DNA of 64,000 nucleotides from Hyphomicrobiales bacterium (GCA_017304475.1 JAFKKV010000027.1:1-64000), one strand, 5' to 3'; positions 33,555 through 41,973 are shown, counted from the first letter of the stretch. Translations and numbers: made by a program. Notes: a model not told the origin generated them from the letters alone.

Positions 33555-34277
33555 ATGGAGCGCGTGGGCGACCAGATCCGCAGCGGGACGAGCAGGTCTT
33601 CGCGCTCCCGCCCCGCGCGCATCAGCTTGAAGCAGGCGGCCTATGACGAGATCAAGCGCCTGATCGTCACCTTGAAGCTGCGTCCCGGCGAGCGGGTCAA
33701 CGAGCAGGTGATCTGCGACCTGATCGGTATCGGCAAGACGCCGGTCCACCAGGCGCTGCAGATGCTGAGCGCGCAAGGCTTCGTGCAGATCGTGCCCCGC
33801 AAGGGCATCGTGATCACGCCGGATTCGCTCAACGATGCCTTGACGGTGCTTGAGGCGCGCATCGTCATCGAAACCGAAATGGCGCGCTTCGCCGCCCAGC
33901 GCGCCGACACGACCGTCGTCGAAGCGCTCGAACGGATTCTCTCAGGGGGGCGTCGCGCGCTCGAGACCGAGGATTTCGAAGCGTTCATGCGGCATGACCG
34001 CGCGTTTCACGAAAAGATCGCCGAGGCCGCGGGCAATGCCATACTGCTCGAGACGCTCGGCGCGCTTCACGCGCGCATCAGCCGGATCTGGCATTTGCGC
34101 GCCTGGAAAGTCGACAATCTCCAGAAAACCCAGGACGAGCACACGGCCGTGTTCAGGGCCTTGGCGGCGCGCAATGCCCAGGGCGCGGCGGACGCCATGC
34201 GCACCCATATCGAGACGCTGCGCCAGAACATCGTCGACGCCTCGATCGCGGCGGCCGATGTCGGCGGCCAATCCTGA
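33555..34277 (+). CDS. GntR-family regulator with FCD effector domain
   Basis: A 240-residue regulator: winged helix (KQAAYDEIKRLIVTLKLRPG, then IGIGKTPVHQALQML, about residues 23-80) and an all-helical FCD domain with likely metal ligands in FMRHDRAFHEKIA and HLRAW/HTAVFRAL. FCD regulators usually sense organic acids and act as repressors. The ATG at 33555 has AGAGGA 6 bases upstream; one at 33537 is possible. It is the last gene of the binding-protein/RidA operon and is the best candidate to bind the GTGAAATTTCAC-like sites. Confidence 0.92.
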   Translation: MERVGDQIRSGTSRSSRSRPARISLKQAAYDEIKRLIVTLKLRPGERVNEQVICDLIGIGKTPVHQALQMLSAQGFVQIVPRKGIVITPDSLNDALTVLEARIVIETEMARFAAQRADTTVVEALERILSGGRRALETEDFEAFMRHDRAFHEKIAEAAGNAILLETLGALHARISRIWHLRAWKVDNLQKTQDEHTAVFRALAARNAQGAADAMRTHIETLRQNIVDASIAAADVGGQS

Positions 34278-34356
34278 TCCTTCCGGTCCCTGATCGCGGC
34301 CGGGCAGGGGCGGCGAGAAACATCTGCGCAGCGGCGCCTGCCCTGGCCGGGACCGG

Positions 34357-34770
34357 TCAGTCTTTCGCCGGCTTGTCCTTGGCCAGGAAGCCGCCGATGG
34401 TCGCGTCGGTGTGGAAAATCGGCTTTTCGTAATAATGCGGGCCGTCATAGATCTCGATCAGCAGGCTGCGCTTGCGCGCAATCGTCGGGCCGTGCGGGTG
34501 GTCCTTCGGGTTCATGTAGAATGAGCCGGGGACCAGCAAAAGCTTGCTGTCGGTATATTCATAGGCGCCCTCCAGGCAATACATGAACTGGTTGGATGCG
34601 TGAGAGTGCTTGATCGGCACGCCTCCGCCCTCGGCGAAATCGAGAACGGCGATGCTCGCCCCCGTCGCTTCATTCTTCCAGAAGAAGAACTGCCGAAAGC
34701 CGTAATCGGGAAAATCGAGCCACGCTTCGGGCGCGATCTGGCTCATCTGCAGCAGAATTTCCTTGGTCAA
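34357..34770 (-). CDS. Cupin-domain protein
   Basis: A 137-residue single-domain beta-barrel. Metal-ligand pattern of cupins is visible: IKHSHASNQFMYCLEGAYE (motif 1) and MNPKDHPHGPT (motif 2). It could be a small dioxygenase, isomerase or sensor; the substrate is unknown. The start is taken as the TTG at 34770, with GAGGAG about 6 bases upstream. ATGs at 34812 and 34824 would add a charged, Arg-rich lead (AERWRRERGEER). It is divergent from the RraA-like gene, with an operator-like palindrome between. Confidence 0.72.
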   Translation of the reverse strand: MTKEILLQMSQIAPEAWLDFPDYGFRQFFFWKNEATGASIAVLDFAEGGGVPIKHSHASNQFMYCLEGAYEYTDSKLLLVPGSFYMNPKDHPHGPTIARKRSLLIEIYDGPHYYEKPIFHTDATIGGFLAKDKPAKD

Positions 34771-34830
34771 TTGCCTCTCCTCGCCGCGCTCCCGGCGCCA
34801 ACGCTCGGCCATTCGGCCTGGCATCGTGCA

Positions 34831-34842
34831 GTGAAATTTTAC
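34831..34842. promoter_or_regulatory. Operator-like palindrome GTGAAATTTTAC (site 3)
   Basis: Departs from GTGAAATTTCAC at one base and matches the sites at 30817 and 30893 in reverse orientation, including the preceding CA. It lies between the divergent cupin and RraA-like genes. This suggests those genes belong to the same regulon as the PotABC-like importer. Confidence 0.5.
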
Positions 34843-34907
34843 AGATGAGACGATATGCGCCACAATGACCGAGGTCAAGCGTCCACGCGCATCCGGGGAG
34901 AGGCTCA

Positions 34908-35630
34908 ATGCATGTCGAAATTCGTCAGGAAACGATTGAAAAGCTGAAAGATATTGCGGTTTCGACACTGACGACATGCCTGTTCAGGCGCGGCTTCCGA
35001 AATCGCGTGATTCATGGAGTTTCACAGGTTCATCCGGGAGCCCGCACCATGGTCGGCCGCGCCTATACGCTGCGGTTCATTCCGGCGCGGGAGGACATCG
35101 ACACGATGGATGCCTATCAGCGCGATGATCATCTTCATCGCCGCGCCGTCGAAGAATGTCCCGCGGGATATGTGCTGGTCATCGATGCCGGCGGCGACAC
35201 CACGGCGGCGTCGGGGGGCGACATCATGCTGGCCCGCCTGATGACGCGTGGAGCGGCCGGGGTGGTGACCGATGGTGGCTTTCGCGACAGCCGCGATATC
35301 CGGCAGCTCGATTTTCCCGCTTTTCACCGAGCGCCGGCGCCGACATCGAGCCCTGCCGGGCTCCATCCGGTCGAGCTCGATGGTCCGGTCGGCTGCGGCG
35401 GCGTCGCGATCTATCCCGGCGACGTCCTGGTGGGGGACGCCGACGGGGTGATCGTCATTCCGGCCGAACTGGCGGAGGCGGTGGCGAATGAGGCAGCCGA
35501 CATGACGGCTTACGAGGCCTTCGCCGCCAGCGAAGTTCTCAAGGGCCGCTCGATCTTCGGGCTCTATCCGCCGACGCCGCTGTCGCGTGCCGAGTTCGAG
35601 GCCGCGCAGGCGAACAAGACCAGGCCTTAG
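34908..35630 (+). CDS. RraA-like / 4-hydroxy-4-methyl-2-oxoglutarate aldolase family protein
   Basis: A 240-residue protein of the RraA fold. Members either cleave 4-hydroxy-4-methyl-2-oxoglutarate-type acids to pyruvate or, in enterobacteria, inhibit RNase E. Aldolase-type residues are visible: the GGDIMLARL and VTDGGFRDSRDI stretch, where the Arg-Asp pair binds substrate and metal. GGGGAGAGG lies 5 bases before the ATG. The setting among catabolic genes favours an aldolase. It is divergent from the cupin gene and converges with a small secreted-protein gene. Confidence 0.88.
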   Translation: MHVEIRQETIEKLKDIAVSTLTTCLFRRGFRNRVIHGVSQVHPGARTMVGRAYTLRFIPAREDIDTMDAYQRDDHLHRRAVEECPAGYVLVIDAGGDTTAASGGDIMLARLMTRGAAGVVTDGGFRDSRDIRQLDFPAFHRAPAPTSSPAGLHPVELDGPVGCGGVAIYPGDVLVGDADGVIVIPAELAEAVANEAADMTAYEAFAASEVLKGRSIFGLYPPTPLSRAEFEAAQANKTRP

Positions 35631-35850
35631 TGCCGGCCACGGTGGCTGTGATGCGGCCGCGGCGCCGGCTCGGCCCGATCATAGGGCGCGTCATAGCCCC
35701 GGACTGCGGCAGGTCGCCCGGGAAGCGATAGCTGTAATCGTAATTGGCGCGGCTGCCGGCATTGCCGCTGCCGGCATCGCCGCCGCCCTGGGCGAGCGCG
35801 GGTGAACTAATCGCCGCCGCGGCGAACAGGATCAGGATCGGAAGTTTCAT
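35627..35850 (-). pseudogene. Small secreted protein, probable one-base frameshift
   Basis: From the ATG at 35850 (GGAGAG 6 bases upstream) the frame encodes a clear signal peptide (MKLPILILFAAAAISSPALA) and a Gly/Tyr-rich stretch to about residue 51. The uninterrupted frame then runs 92 bases into the convergent RraA-like gene (stop at 35539). Adding one G to the GGGG run (35697-35700 on the plus strand) gives instead a 74-residue protein ending HHSHRGRH with its stop at 35627, just at the neighbour's stop. I recognise no family. Sequencing error or true mutation cannot be told apart. Confidence 0.5.
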
Positions 35851-36034
35851 GACGATCTCTCCATGTCCGGGGATGCAGCAGCCAACATGGCCACGGCTCT
35901 CGGAAATGGCATCGGGTCATCACCGAAACGGGATCGGGCGGCGTCCCAGGGAAACAGGAATTTGAACCGCGGGCCGATGGCCTTCGATGTCGCCGTCAAT
36001 GCCCGATCGGCGCGGGCTCGCCCTGCAGTCCGGC

Positions 36035-36913
36035 TCAGCCGCCGAAATGCGGCTCGGGCAGGCCGGTCACGCCGAGGCCGTGAAGGGCGAAGAGCGCGCC
36101 GGCATGCGGCGTCACCGCCCGTTCGGCCTCGGGCACCATAGCGGCGGCCGAGGTGACATAGAGAATGTCGAGTCTGGGCCCGCCGAACGTGCACATGGTG
36201 GGATGTTTCACGGGCATGTCGATCAGCCGGTCGAAACGCCCCTTGGGATCGACCCGGGCGATCTGGCCGCCATGGATCAGCGCGCACCAGTAATAGCCTT
36301 CGGCATCGACGGTGGCGCCGTCGCAGCGCCCGGCAATGTCGCGGGTCGAGAAGAACACCCGGCGGTTGGAAATCACCCCGTCGTCTATGTCGAGATCATA
36401 AGCGAAGACCGTCTCGGCCCGGCTGTCGGCGAGATACATGGTGCGGTCGTCCGGCGAGAAGGCGATGCCGTTGGAGACGATGAAGCCCTGGTCCATGCGG
36501 CGGACCGAAAGATCCGCATCGAGCCGGTGCAGCGCGCCGGTCGGATGGGTCAAGTCGCCATTGCGCGAACCGCACCAATAGCGGCCGCGCCGGTCGCATT
36601 TGCCGTCGTTGAGGATATTGGTCGGCTGGTCGGGCTCGGGGTCGACGATGGTGCGGACGGCACCGTCGGCAAGGTCGATCGTCGCGAAACCGGTCTTCAG
36701 CGCGCCGACGAGCCCGCCGCCGCGGCGGAACACGAAGGAGCCGATGATCTCGGGCATGGCCCAACTGCTGAGCTTGCCCGCCACATCCAGCCTGTGCACG
36801 GCCGGCGCCAGCGCGTCGACCCAGTAGAGCGCCTGCTCGGGCCCATGCCAGCACGGGCCTTCGCCGAGCTGGTTGGCGATGTCGGCGACGATCTCGATCG
36901 CAGGTTCACGCAT
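36035..36913 (-). CDS. SMP-30/gluconolactonase/LRE family lactonase
   Basis: A 292-residue six-bladed beta-propeller expected to hydrolyse a sugar lactone to its aldonic acid using a divalent metal. Metal-site residues typical of the family are visible: Glu18 in LGEGPCWH, Asn in PTNILNDGKCD, Asn in IVSNGIAFSPDD and Asp in CDGATVDAEG. The ATG at 36913 lies 3 bases after the SDR gene, so the two are cotranscribed. Lactonase plus dehydrogenase is the usual pair converting a sugar to an aldonic acid for the dehydratase encoded at 40219. Confidence 0.93.
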   Translation of the reverse strand: MREPAIEIVADIANQLGEGPCWHGPEQALYWVDALAPAVHRLDVAGKLSSWAMPEIIGSFVFRRGGGLVGALKTGFATIDLADGAVRTIVDPEPDQPTNILNDGKCDRRGRYWCGSRNGDLTHPTGALHRLDADLSVRRMDQGFIVSNGIAFSPDDRTMYLADSRAETVFAYDLDIDDGVISNRRVFFSTRDIAGRCDGATVDAEGYYWCALIHGGQIARVDPKGRFDRLIDMPVKHPTMCTFGGPRLDILYVTSAAAMVPEAERAVTPHAGALFALHGLGVTGLPEPHFGG

Positions 36914-36916
36914 GGC

Positions 36917-37588
36917 TCACCAGGGCAAGGGCTGGTCGGAATAGGTGACGAAATTGCCGGTATGGTGGCGGCCGGCCCGATGAATGACGCCGCGCATGCC
37001 GGCGACGCTTTCGTCGACCGGCACCCGCCCGCCGGGCTCGGTCGCCGCCCAGCCCGGATGCAGCGCAAGCACGCAGATCTGCCGGTGAGCGAGATCGACC
37101 GCCAGCGTCTTGACGATCATGTTGAGCCCGGCCTTGCTCGAGCGATAGCCATAGGAACCGCCGGAATTGTTCAGCGCGATCGAGCCCATGCGGCTCGACA
37201 CGAAGACCATCTGCTTCAACGCGCTTGCCGCGACATGCTCGACGAAACATTCGGCGAGTTTCATCGGGCCGATCAGGTTGGTCTCCAGGATGCGCCGCCA
37301 ATTGGCGTAGTCGGTCTGGCCGAAGGGCGGATGCGGCCGGCCGATGCCGGCATTGTTCAGGACGATGTCGATCGGCTCGCCGTCGAGCCGTTCGGCCAAC
37401 GCCTCGATCGCCGCGTGGTCGGTGACGTCGAGCTTCGAGATCTCGATGTCGCCCTGGATCGCGCGCGTCTCGCTCGCGCTGTCGGGATCGAGGCAGGTCG
37501 CCAGCACGCGGTGGCCGTCGGCGGCATATTGGCGGGCGAATTCGACGCCGAGGCCGGTGTCGCAGCCGGTGATCAGGATGGTCGCCAT
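36917..37588 (-). CDS. Short-chain dehydrogenase/reductase
   Basis: A 223-residue NAD(P)-dependent SDR. Cofactor motif TGCDTGLG near residue 7, LNNAGIG, and the catalytic YGYRSSKAG with the preceding VSSRMGSIA serine. The C-terminus is short. It is followed 3 bases later by the SMP-30 lactonase gene and preceded by a 292-base gap holding a family 2 repeat. It probably oxidises a sugar or reduces a keto intermediate in the sugar-acid pathway; direction is not defined by sequence. Confidence 0.92.
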   Translation of the reverse strand: MATILITGCDTGLGVEFARQYAADGHRVLATCLDPDSASETRAIQGDIEISKLDVTDHAAIEALAERLDGEPIDIVLNNAGIGRPHPPFGQTDYANWRRILETNLIGPMKLAECFVEHVAASALKQMVFVSSRMGSIALNNSGGSYGYRSSKAGLNMIVKTLAVDLAHRQICVLALHPGWAATEPGGRVPVDESVAGMRGVIHRAGRHHTGNFVTYSDQPLPW

Positions 37589-37657
37589 GGGAGGCCTTTG
37601 TCGGTGAGGGATTGCGGGTGTTTGCTGCTGGCAAGGGCTGCCTTGGCGGCTCGCTCT

Positions 37658-37836
37658 ACGTCACCCCCGGCGAGCCAGAGCAGAAGCCTTTGCTTCTGCG
37701 GAGGCGAGGGAAGGGGGTCCAGGAGCCGACGGGCGATGTCCTCCGCGCATGCGTTCGGGTGATCTTGCGCTACCGACCGAAGAGCCCTGCAACCCCTGGA
37801 CCCCCTTCCCTCGCTTCGCTCGCCGGGGGTGACGTC
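37658..37836. repeat. Inverted-repeat element, family 2 (copy with internal hairpin insertion)
   Basis: Terminal inverted repeats run from ACGTCACCCCCGGCGAGC inward to GAGGGAAGGGGGTCCAGG at both ends. Compared with the right end, the left arm carries about 25 extra bases that form their own hairpin, GCAGAAGC-CTTT-GCTTCTGC (37680-37699). Core sequences match the copy at 21767-21924. It occupies most of the 292-base gap 37589-37880 between the SDR and Gfo/Idh genes, which otherwise lacks features. Confidence 0.82.
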
Positions 37837-37880
37837 GGGTGATGCTCGAAGGAGGGCCAAATCGGGTGCGCGGAACATGT

Positions 37881-39068
37881 TCACGCCGTTTCTCGCGGCC
37901 TGCCCAGCTCCACACCCATCCCACCCGCCGCCGAGCTCTCCAGGCAGGCCATGACGAAAGCCAGGCCCGCGACGCCGTCGGCGATCGAGGGCGTCAGCGT
38001 CTCGGTGGTCGGCATCAGCCCGCGCCGGGCCAGCATGTCGTCGGCAAGGCCGCAATAAAGATTGGCCACCGCCTCCTGCAGGCCCTCGGGATGGCCCGGC
38101 CGCATCAACCGGGTCGCGGCCTTGGCCATGTCGGTGAGGTTCGGCTGGCCGGCCCCGATGATCCGGATATCGCCGTCGAGATTGGCATGGACCAGCCGGC
38201 CGTGGTTGCGATGCTCCCAGCGCAGGTGACCGGTCTCGCCGAAGACGGCGACCGACACCTGGTTGGAGGTGCCGGCCGCGGCATTGCAGACGTCGAGCCG
38301 GCCGCGCGCCCCGCCGGCGAGCCGGAAGCGCACCTGGGCCACGTCATGCACCCGCCGCCCCGGCATCAGGGTGCCGACATCGGCGGAGACGCTGGCGAAC
38401 GGTTCACCGGTGAGGAAGCCGACGAGGTGATGGGCATGGGTGCCGATGTCGCCGAGCACCAGCGACGGCCCGCTGACCGCGGGATCGAGCCGCCAGCGCT
38501 TGGCGGCATCCGGTCCGTCCTCGACCCGGGTGGCAATGCCGCCGGCCATGTAATCAACCTGGACGAGCCTGACCGCGCCGATCTCTCCGGCCCGGATCCG
38601 CGCGCGCATGTCCCGGATCATCGGATAGCCGGAATAGGTATGGGTCAGCGCCACCACGCGGCCGCTCCGGCGCGCGAGCTCGGCCAGCGCCCGGGCCTCG
38701 CCGAGATCATTGCACAGCGGCTTTTCCACCATGACGTCGAGGCCGGCTTCCAGCGCCATGCGGACATAGCGGGCATGGCTGTCATTCGGCGTGACGATGG
38801 CGATGGCCTCGATGCCGTCGGGCCGCCGCGCCTCGACGGCGATCATCGCCTCGACGCTGGCATAACAGCGCTCGTCGGCAAGGCCGATGGCGCGGCCTTC
38901 GGCGAGTGCCCGTTCCGGCCGCGACGATAGCACGCCGGCCACCAGCTCGAAGCGCTGGTCCATGGCGCTCGCCACCCGGTGCACGGGACCGATGGTGGAG
39001 GGCGGCGCACCGCCGGCCATGCCGAGCCGGAACGGCCGCCCCAGACAGTCGCGGACCGGATTGATCAT
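37881..39068 (-). CDS. Gfo/Idh/MocA family oxidoreductase
   Basis: A 395-residue NAD(P)-dependent sugar oxidoreductase. The dinucleotide motif is GMAGGAPPS, the variant seen in one Gfo/Idh branch, and the EKP motif is VEKPLCNDLGEA. GGGGGGA precedes the ATG. It overlaps the TIM-barrel isomerase gene by 4 bases. The pair, with SDR and lactonase further on, is arranged as a sugar-derivative catabolic operon divergent from the IlvD/Edd dehydratase. Confidence 0.92.
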   Translation of the reverse strand: MINPVRDCLGRPFRLGMAGGAPPSTIGPVHRVASAMDQRFELVAGVLSSRPERALAEGRAIGLADERCYASVEAMIAVEARRPDGIEAIAIVTPNDSHARYVRMALEAGLDVMVEKPLCNDLGEARALAELARRSGRVVALTHTYSGYPMIRDMRARIRAGEIGAVRLVQVDYMAGGIATRVEDGPDAAKRWRLDPAVSGPSLVLGDIGTHAHHLVGFLTGEPFASVSADVGTLMPGRRVHDVAQVRFRLAGGARGRLDVCNAAAGTSNQVSVAVFGETGHLRWEHRNHGRLVHANLDGDIRIIGAGQPNLTDMAKAATRLMRPGHPEGLQEAVANLYCGLADDMLARRGLMPTTETLTPSIADGVAGLAFVMACLESSAAGGMGVELGRPRETA

Positions 39069-40138
39069 GGCTTCCCCCCGAGGCCCAGGATCGTGTCGAG
39101 CATTGTTCCGTCGGGCAAGGGCCGCCGGATCGCCGCATCGAAAGCCGTTTCGCTAACCCGGATGATGTGGTCGCGAATGAAGCGCGCGCCTTCGGTCGCC
39201 CCGTCCAGGCGGTTTTTCAGGCAGCATTCCCATTCGAGCACGGCGAAGCCGTCATAGCCATGGCGGGTCAGCCGGGAAAAAATGCCCTTGAAATCGACCT
39301 GGCCGTCGCCGGGACTGCGGAACCGGCCGGGCCGATCCAGCCAGTCGCCATAACCGCCATAGACGCCGCTGCGGTCGCTCGCGACGAATTCGGCGTCCTT
39401 GACGTGAAAGGCGCCGATGCGACCGTGATAACGGTCGATGAAGCCGAGATAGTCCATATGCTGCAGCAGCATGTGGCTGGGGTCGTAGAGGATCCTGGCG
39501 CGGGGGTGGTGGTCGACCAGGGCCAGGAAACGCTCGAAGGTCGCACCGTCATGCAGGTCCTGCCCCGGATGCAGCTCGAAGCAGAGGTCGACATTGGCCT
39601 CGTCGGCATGGTCGAGCAGCGGTCGCCAGCGGTTCGCCAGCTCGGCGAAGGCCCGGTCGATCAGCCCTGCCGGCGGCGGCGGGAAGAGGTAGAAGAACGG
39701 CCAGGCGAGGCCGCCGGAAAAGGTCGCGAGCCTGGTGACGCCCAGCCGGCCGGCGAGCGTTATGGCGGCGTGCAGATCGGACGCCGCGCGGGCCTGGCGC
39801 TTCGCCGGGTCGCCACGGCAATCCGCCGGCGCGAAGACGTCCATCACCGCGTCATAGGCCGGATTGACCGCCATGAGCTGGCCGGCGCGATGGGCGGCGA
39901 TCTCGCTCACGGCCAGCCCGCGGCGGCGCATCAGGGCTTCGATTTCACCGATGTAACCGCTTGCGTCGAGGCGCCCGAGGTCAATGAAGCGGGGATCGTG
40001 GACGGGCACCTGCAACGCCACGAAACCGGTCTCGGCGGCAAAGCCGGCCATGCCGTCCAATGTGTCGAAAGGCGGCTCATTGCTGATGAACTGGCTGATG
40101 AACAGGCCGGGGCCACGGATCGTGCGGGGTGGCGACAC
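39065..40138 (-). CDS. Sugar phosphate isomerase/epimerase (xylose isomerase-like TIM barrel)
   Basis: A 357-residue TIM-barrel protein of the AP endonuclease 2/xylose isomerase-like family, which isomerises, epimerises or dehydrates sugars and inositol derivatives with a divalent metal. Likely ligands are in CFELHPGQD, ILYDPSHM, AFHVKDAEF and VLEWEC. It is the first gene of the minus-strand operon, divergent from the dehydratase at 40219, with a LacI-type operator in the 80-base intergenic region. The substrate is not identifiable. Confidence 0.9.
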   Translation of the reverse strand: MSPPRTIRGPGLFISQFISNEPPFDTLDGMAGFAAETGFVALQVPVHDPRFIDLGRLDASGYIGEIEALMRRRGLAVSEIAAHRAGQLMAVNPAYDAVMDVFAPADCRGDPAKRQARAASDLHAAITLAGRLGVTRLATFSGGLAWPFFYLFPPPPAGLIDRAFAELANRWRPLLDHADEANVDLCFELHPGQDLHDGATFERFLALVDHHPRARILYDPSHMLLQHMDYLGFIDRYHGRIGAFHVKDAEFVASDRSGVYGGYGDWLDRPGRFRSPGDGQVDFKGIFSRLTRHGYDGFAVLEWECCLKNRLDGATEGARFIRDHIIRVSETAFDAAIRRPLPDGTMLDTILGLGGKP

Positions 40139-40168
40139 GCGTCTTGCCTTCCTTGAATGACGCGGCGA

Positions 40169-40182
40169 TGATAGCGCTTACA
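40169..40182. promoter_or_regulatory. Candidate LacI-type operator C
   Basis: TGATAGCGCTTACA matches the LacI/GalR pattern at 10 of 12 fixed positions with the central CG. It lies between the divergent isomerase (start 40138) and dehydratase (start 40219) genes and could control both. It equals the reverse complement of the 20331 site except at one base, pointing to the LacI protein encoded at 19112. Confidence 0.6.
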
Positions 40183-40218
40183 CCGATCATTGCAATTGCC
40201 GAACGCGAGCGAGCCAGC

Positions 40219-41949
40219 ATGACCACGCGCATCAAGACGCCGGAGACCCTGCGCAGCCACCGCTGGTACGGGCCGAACGACATGCGGTCGCACTCGCACC
40301 GCCAGCGCACCCAGCAAATGGGCTTCCGCCGCGAGGAGTTCATGGGCCGGCCGGTGATCGGCATTCTCAACACCTGGAGCGAGATGAGCCCCTGCCATTT
40401 CCACCTGCGCGACCGGGCGGAGGCGGTGAAGCGCGGGGTGATCCGCGCCGGCGGCTTTCCGGTGGAACTGCCGGCCATGTCGCTCGGCGAGGTGCTGGTG
40501 AAGCCCACCACCATGTTCTACCGCAATTTCCTCGCCATGGAGGCCGAGGAACTGCTGCGCCAATTGCCCATCGACGGCGCGGTGCTGCTCGGCGGCTGCG
40601 ACAAGACCACGCCCGGCCTGATCATGGGCGCCACCTCGATGGATATCCCGGTCATCTTCTGCTCGGCCGGGCCCATGCTGAACTCCAGGCGCAACGGCCA
40701 GGCGATCGGCTCCGGCACCCATACCCGCAAATTCTGGGATGAGTACCGCGCCGGCAATCTCTCCGACGCTGACTGGATCGAAATCGAAGGTATTTCGTCG
40801 CGCTCGCCCGGCACCTGCAACACCATGGGCACGGCCACCACCATGACCGCCATCGCCGAGACCATCGGTTTTTCGCTGCCCGGCGCCTCCTCCATTCCGG
40901 CGGCCGATTCCGCTCATCCGCGCATGTGCTCGGAGGCCGGCGAGCGCATTGTCGATATGGTCTGGGAGGACCTGACACCCTCGCGCCTGCTCAGCGCCGG
41001 CAGCTTCGCCAATGGCGTCGAGGTCTGCGCGGCGCTCGGCGGCTCGACCAATGCGGTGGTCCATCTCATCGCCATGGCCAGGCGCGCCGGCATTCCCTTG
41101 ACCATCGACGCCTTCGACGCCGCCGCCCGGCGCACGCCGGTCATGGCCAATCTCTATCCGGCCGGCCGTTTCCTGATGGAGGATTTCTATTTCGCCGGCG
41201 GCCTGCCGGCTCTGCTCTCGCGCATCGCCGACCGGTTGGATCTCGCCGCCATGACGGTGACCGGCAAGACGCTCGGCGAGAACATCGCCGGCGCGAAAGT
41301 GCGTGACGAGGCGGTGATCTGCACGCTCGACAAGCCGGCGGCCTCTGAGCCAGGGCTCGCCGTGCTCTACGGCAATCTCTGTCCCGACGGCGCGGTGATC
41401 AAGCCCTCGGCCGCGACCCCCGCTTTGATGACCCATCGCGGCCGCTGCGTCGTCTTCGACGACCACGGCGCGCTCAACCGCGGCATCGACGACGAGACCC
41501 TCGGCATCGACGAGAACACCGTCATCGTGCTGCGCAATGCCGGCCCGGTCGGTGGGCCCGGCATGCCCGAATGGGGCGCCTTGCCGATCCCGAAAAAGCT
41601 CCTGGCACGCGGCGTCCGCGATATGGTCCGGCTGTCCGATGCGCGCATGAGCGGCACCCATTTCGGCACCTGCGTGCTGCATATCTGCCCGGAATCGCGC
41701 GTCGGCGGCCCGCTCGCCTTGCTCCAGACCGGCGACGAGATCCTTCTCGACGTGCCGAACCGCCGGCTCGACATGCTGGTCGACGAGGCCGAGATCGCGC
41801 GGCGCAAGGCCGCCTGGGTCGCCCCGCCCAGGCGCTTTTCACGCGGCTATGGCGCGTTGTTCGAGAGCCATGTCCGCCAGGCCAATCTCGGCGCCGATTT
41901 CGACGTGCTGGAGCGCGGCGAACCGACGCCCGAGCCGGAGATCTATTGA
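40219..41949 (+). CDS. IlvD/Edd-family sugar-acid dehydratase
   Basis: A 576-residue iron-sulfur dehydratase expected to convert an aldonic acid to a 2-keto-3-deoxy acid. The three cluster cysteines are visible in MSPCHFHL, LGGCDKTTPG and SPGTCNTMGTA, as in L-arabinonate and D-xylonate dehydratases, which carry a 2Fe-2S cluster. The ATG at 40219 is preferred because the family motif begins soon after. It should act between the lactonase (36035) and an aldolase such as the HpcH protein (14799). The exact sugar acid is not defined by sequence. Confidence 0.93.
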   Translation: MTTRIKTPETLRSHRWYGPNDMRSHSHRQRTQQMGFRREEFMGRPVIGILNTWSEMSPCHFHLRDRAEAVKRGVIRAGGFPVELPAMSLGEVLVKPTTMFYRNFLAMEAEELLRQLPIDGAVLLGGCDKTTPGLIMGATSMDIPVIFCSAGPMLNSRRNGQAIGSGTHTRKFWDEYRAGNLSDADWIEIEGISSRSPGTCNTMGTATTMTAIAETIGFSLPGASSIPAADSAHPRMCSEAGERIVDMVWEDLTPSRLLSAGSFANGVEVCAALGGSTNAVVHLIAMARRAGIPLTIDAFDAAARRTPVMANLYPAGRFLMEDFYFAGGLPALLSRIADRLDLAAMTVTGKTLGENIAGAKVRDEAVICTLDKPAASEPGLAVLYGNLCPDGAVIKPSAATPALMTHRGRCVVFDDHGALNRGIDDETLGIDENTVIVLRNAGPVGGPGMPEWGALPIPKKLLARGVRDMVRLSDARMSGTHFGTCVLHICPESRVGGPLALLQTGDEILLDVPNRRLDMLVDEAEIARRKAAWVAPPRRFSRGYGALFESHVRQANLGADFDVLERGEPTPEPEIY

Positions 41950-41973
41950 GGCGCGCCTGTGCTCCGCCCGGCA

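Noticed and set aside
39952..39965. Extra LacI-like site TGTAACCGCTTGCG
   Set aside because: Not listed as a feature because it lies inside the isomerase coding region and lacks one outer half; it could still be an auxiliary operator.
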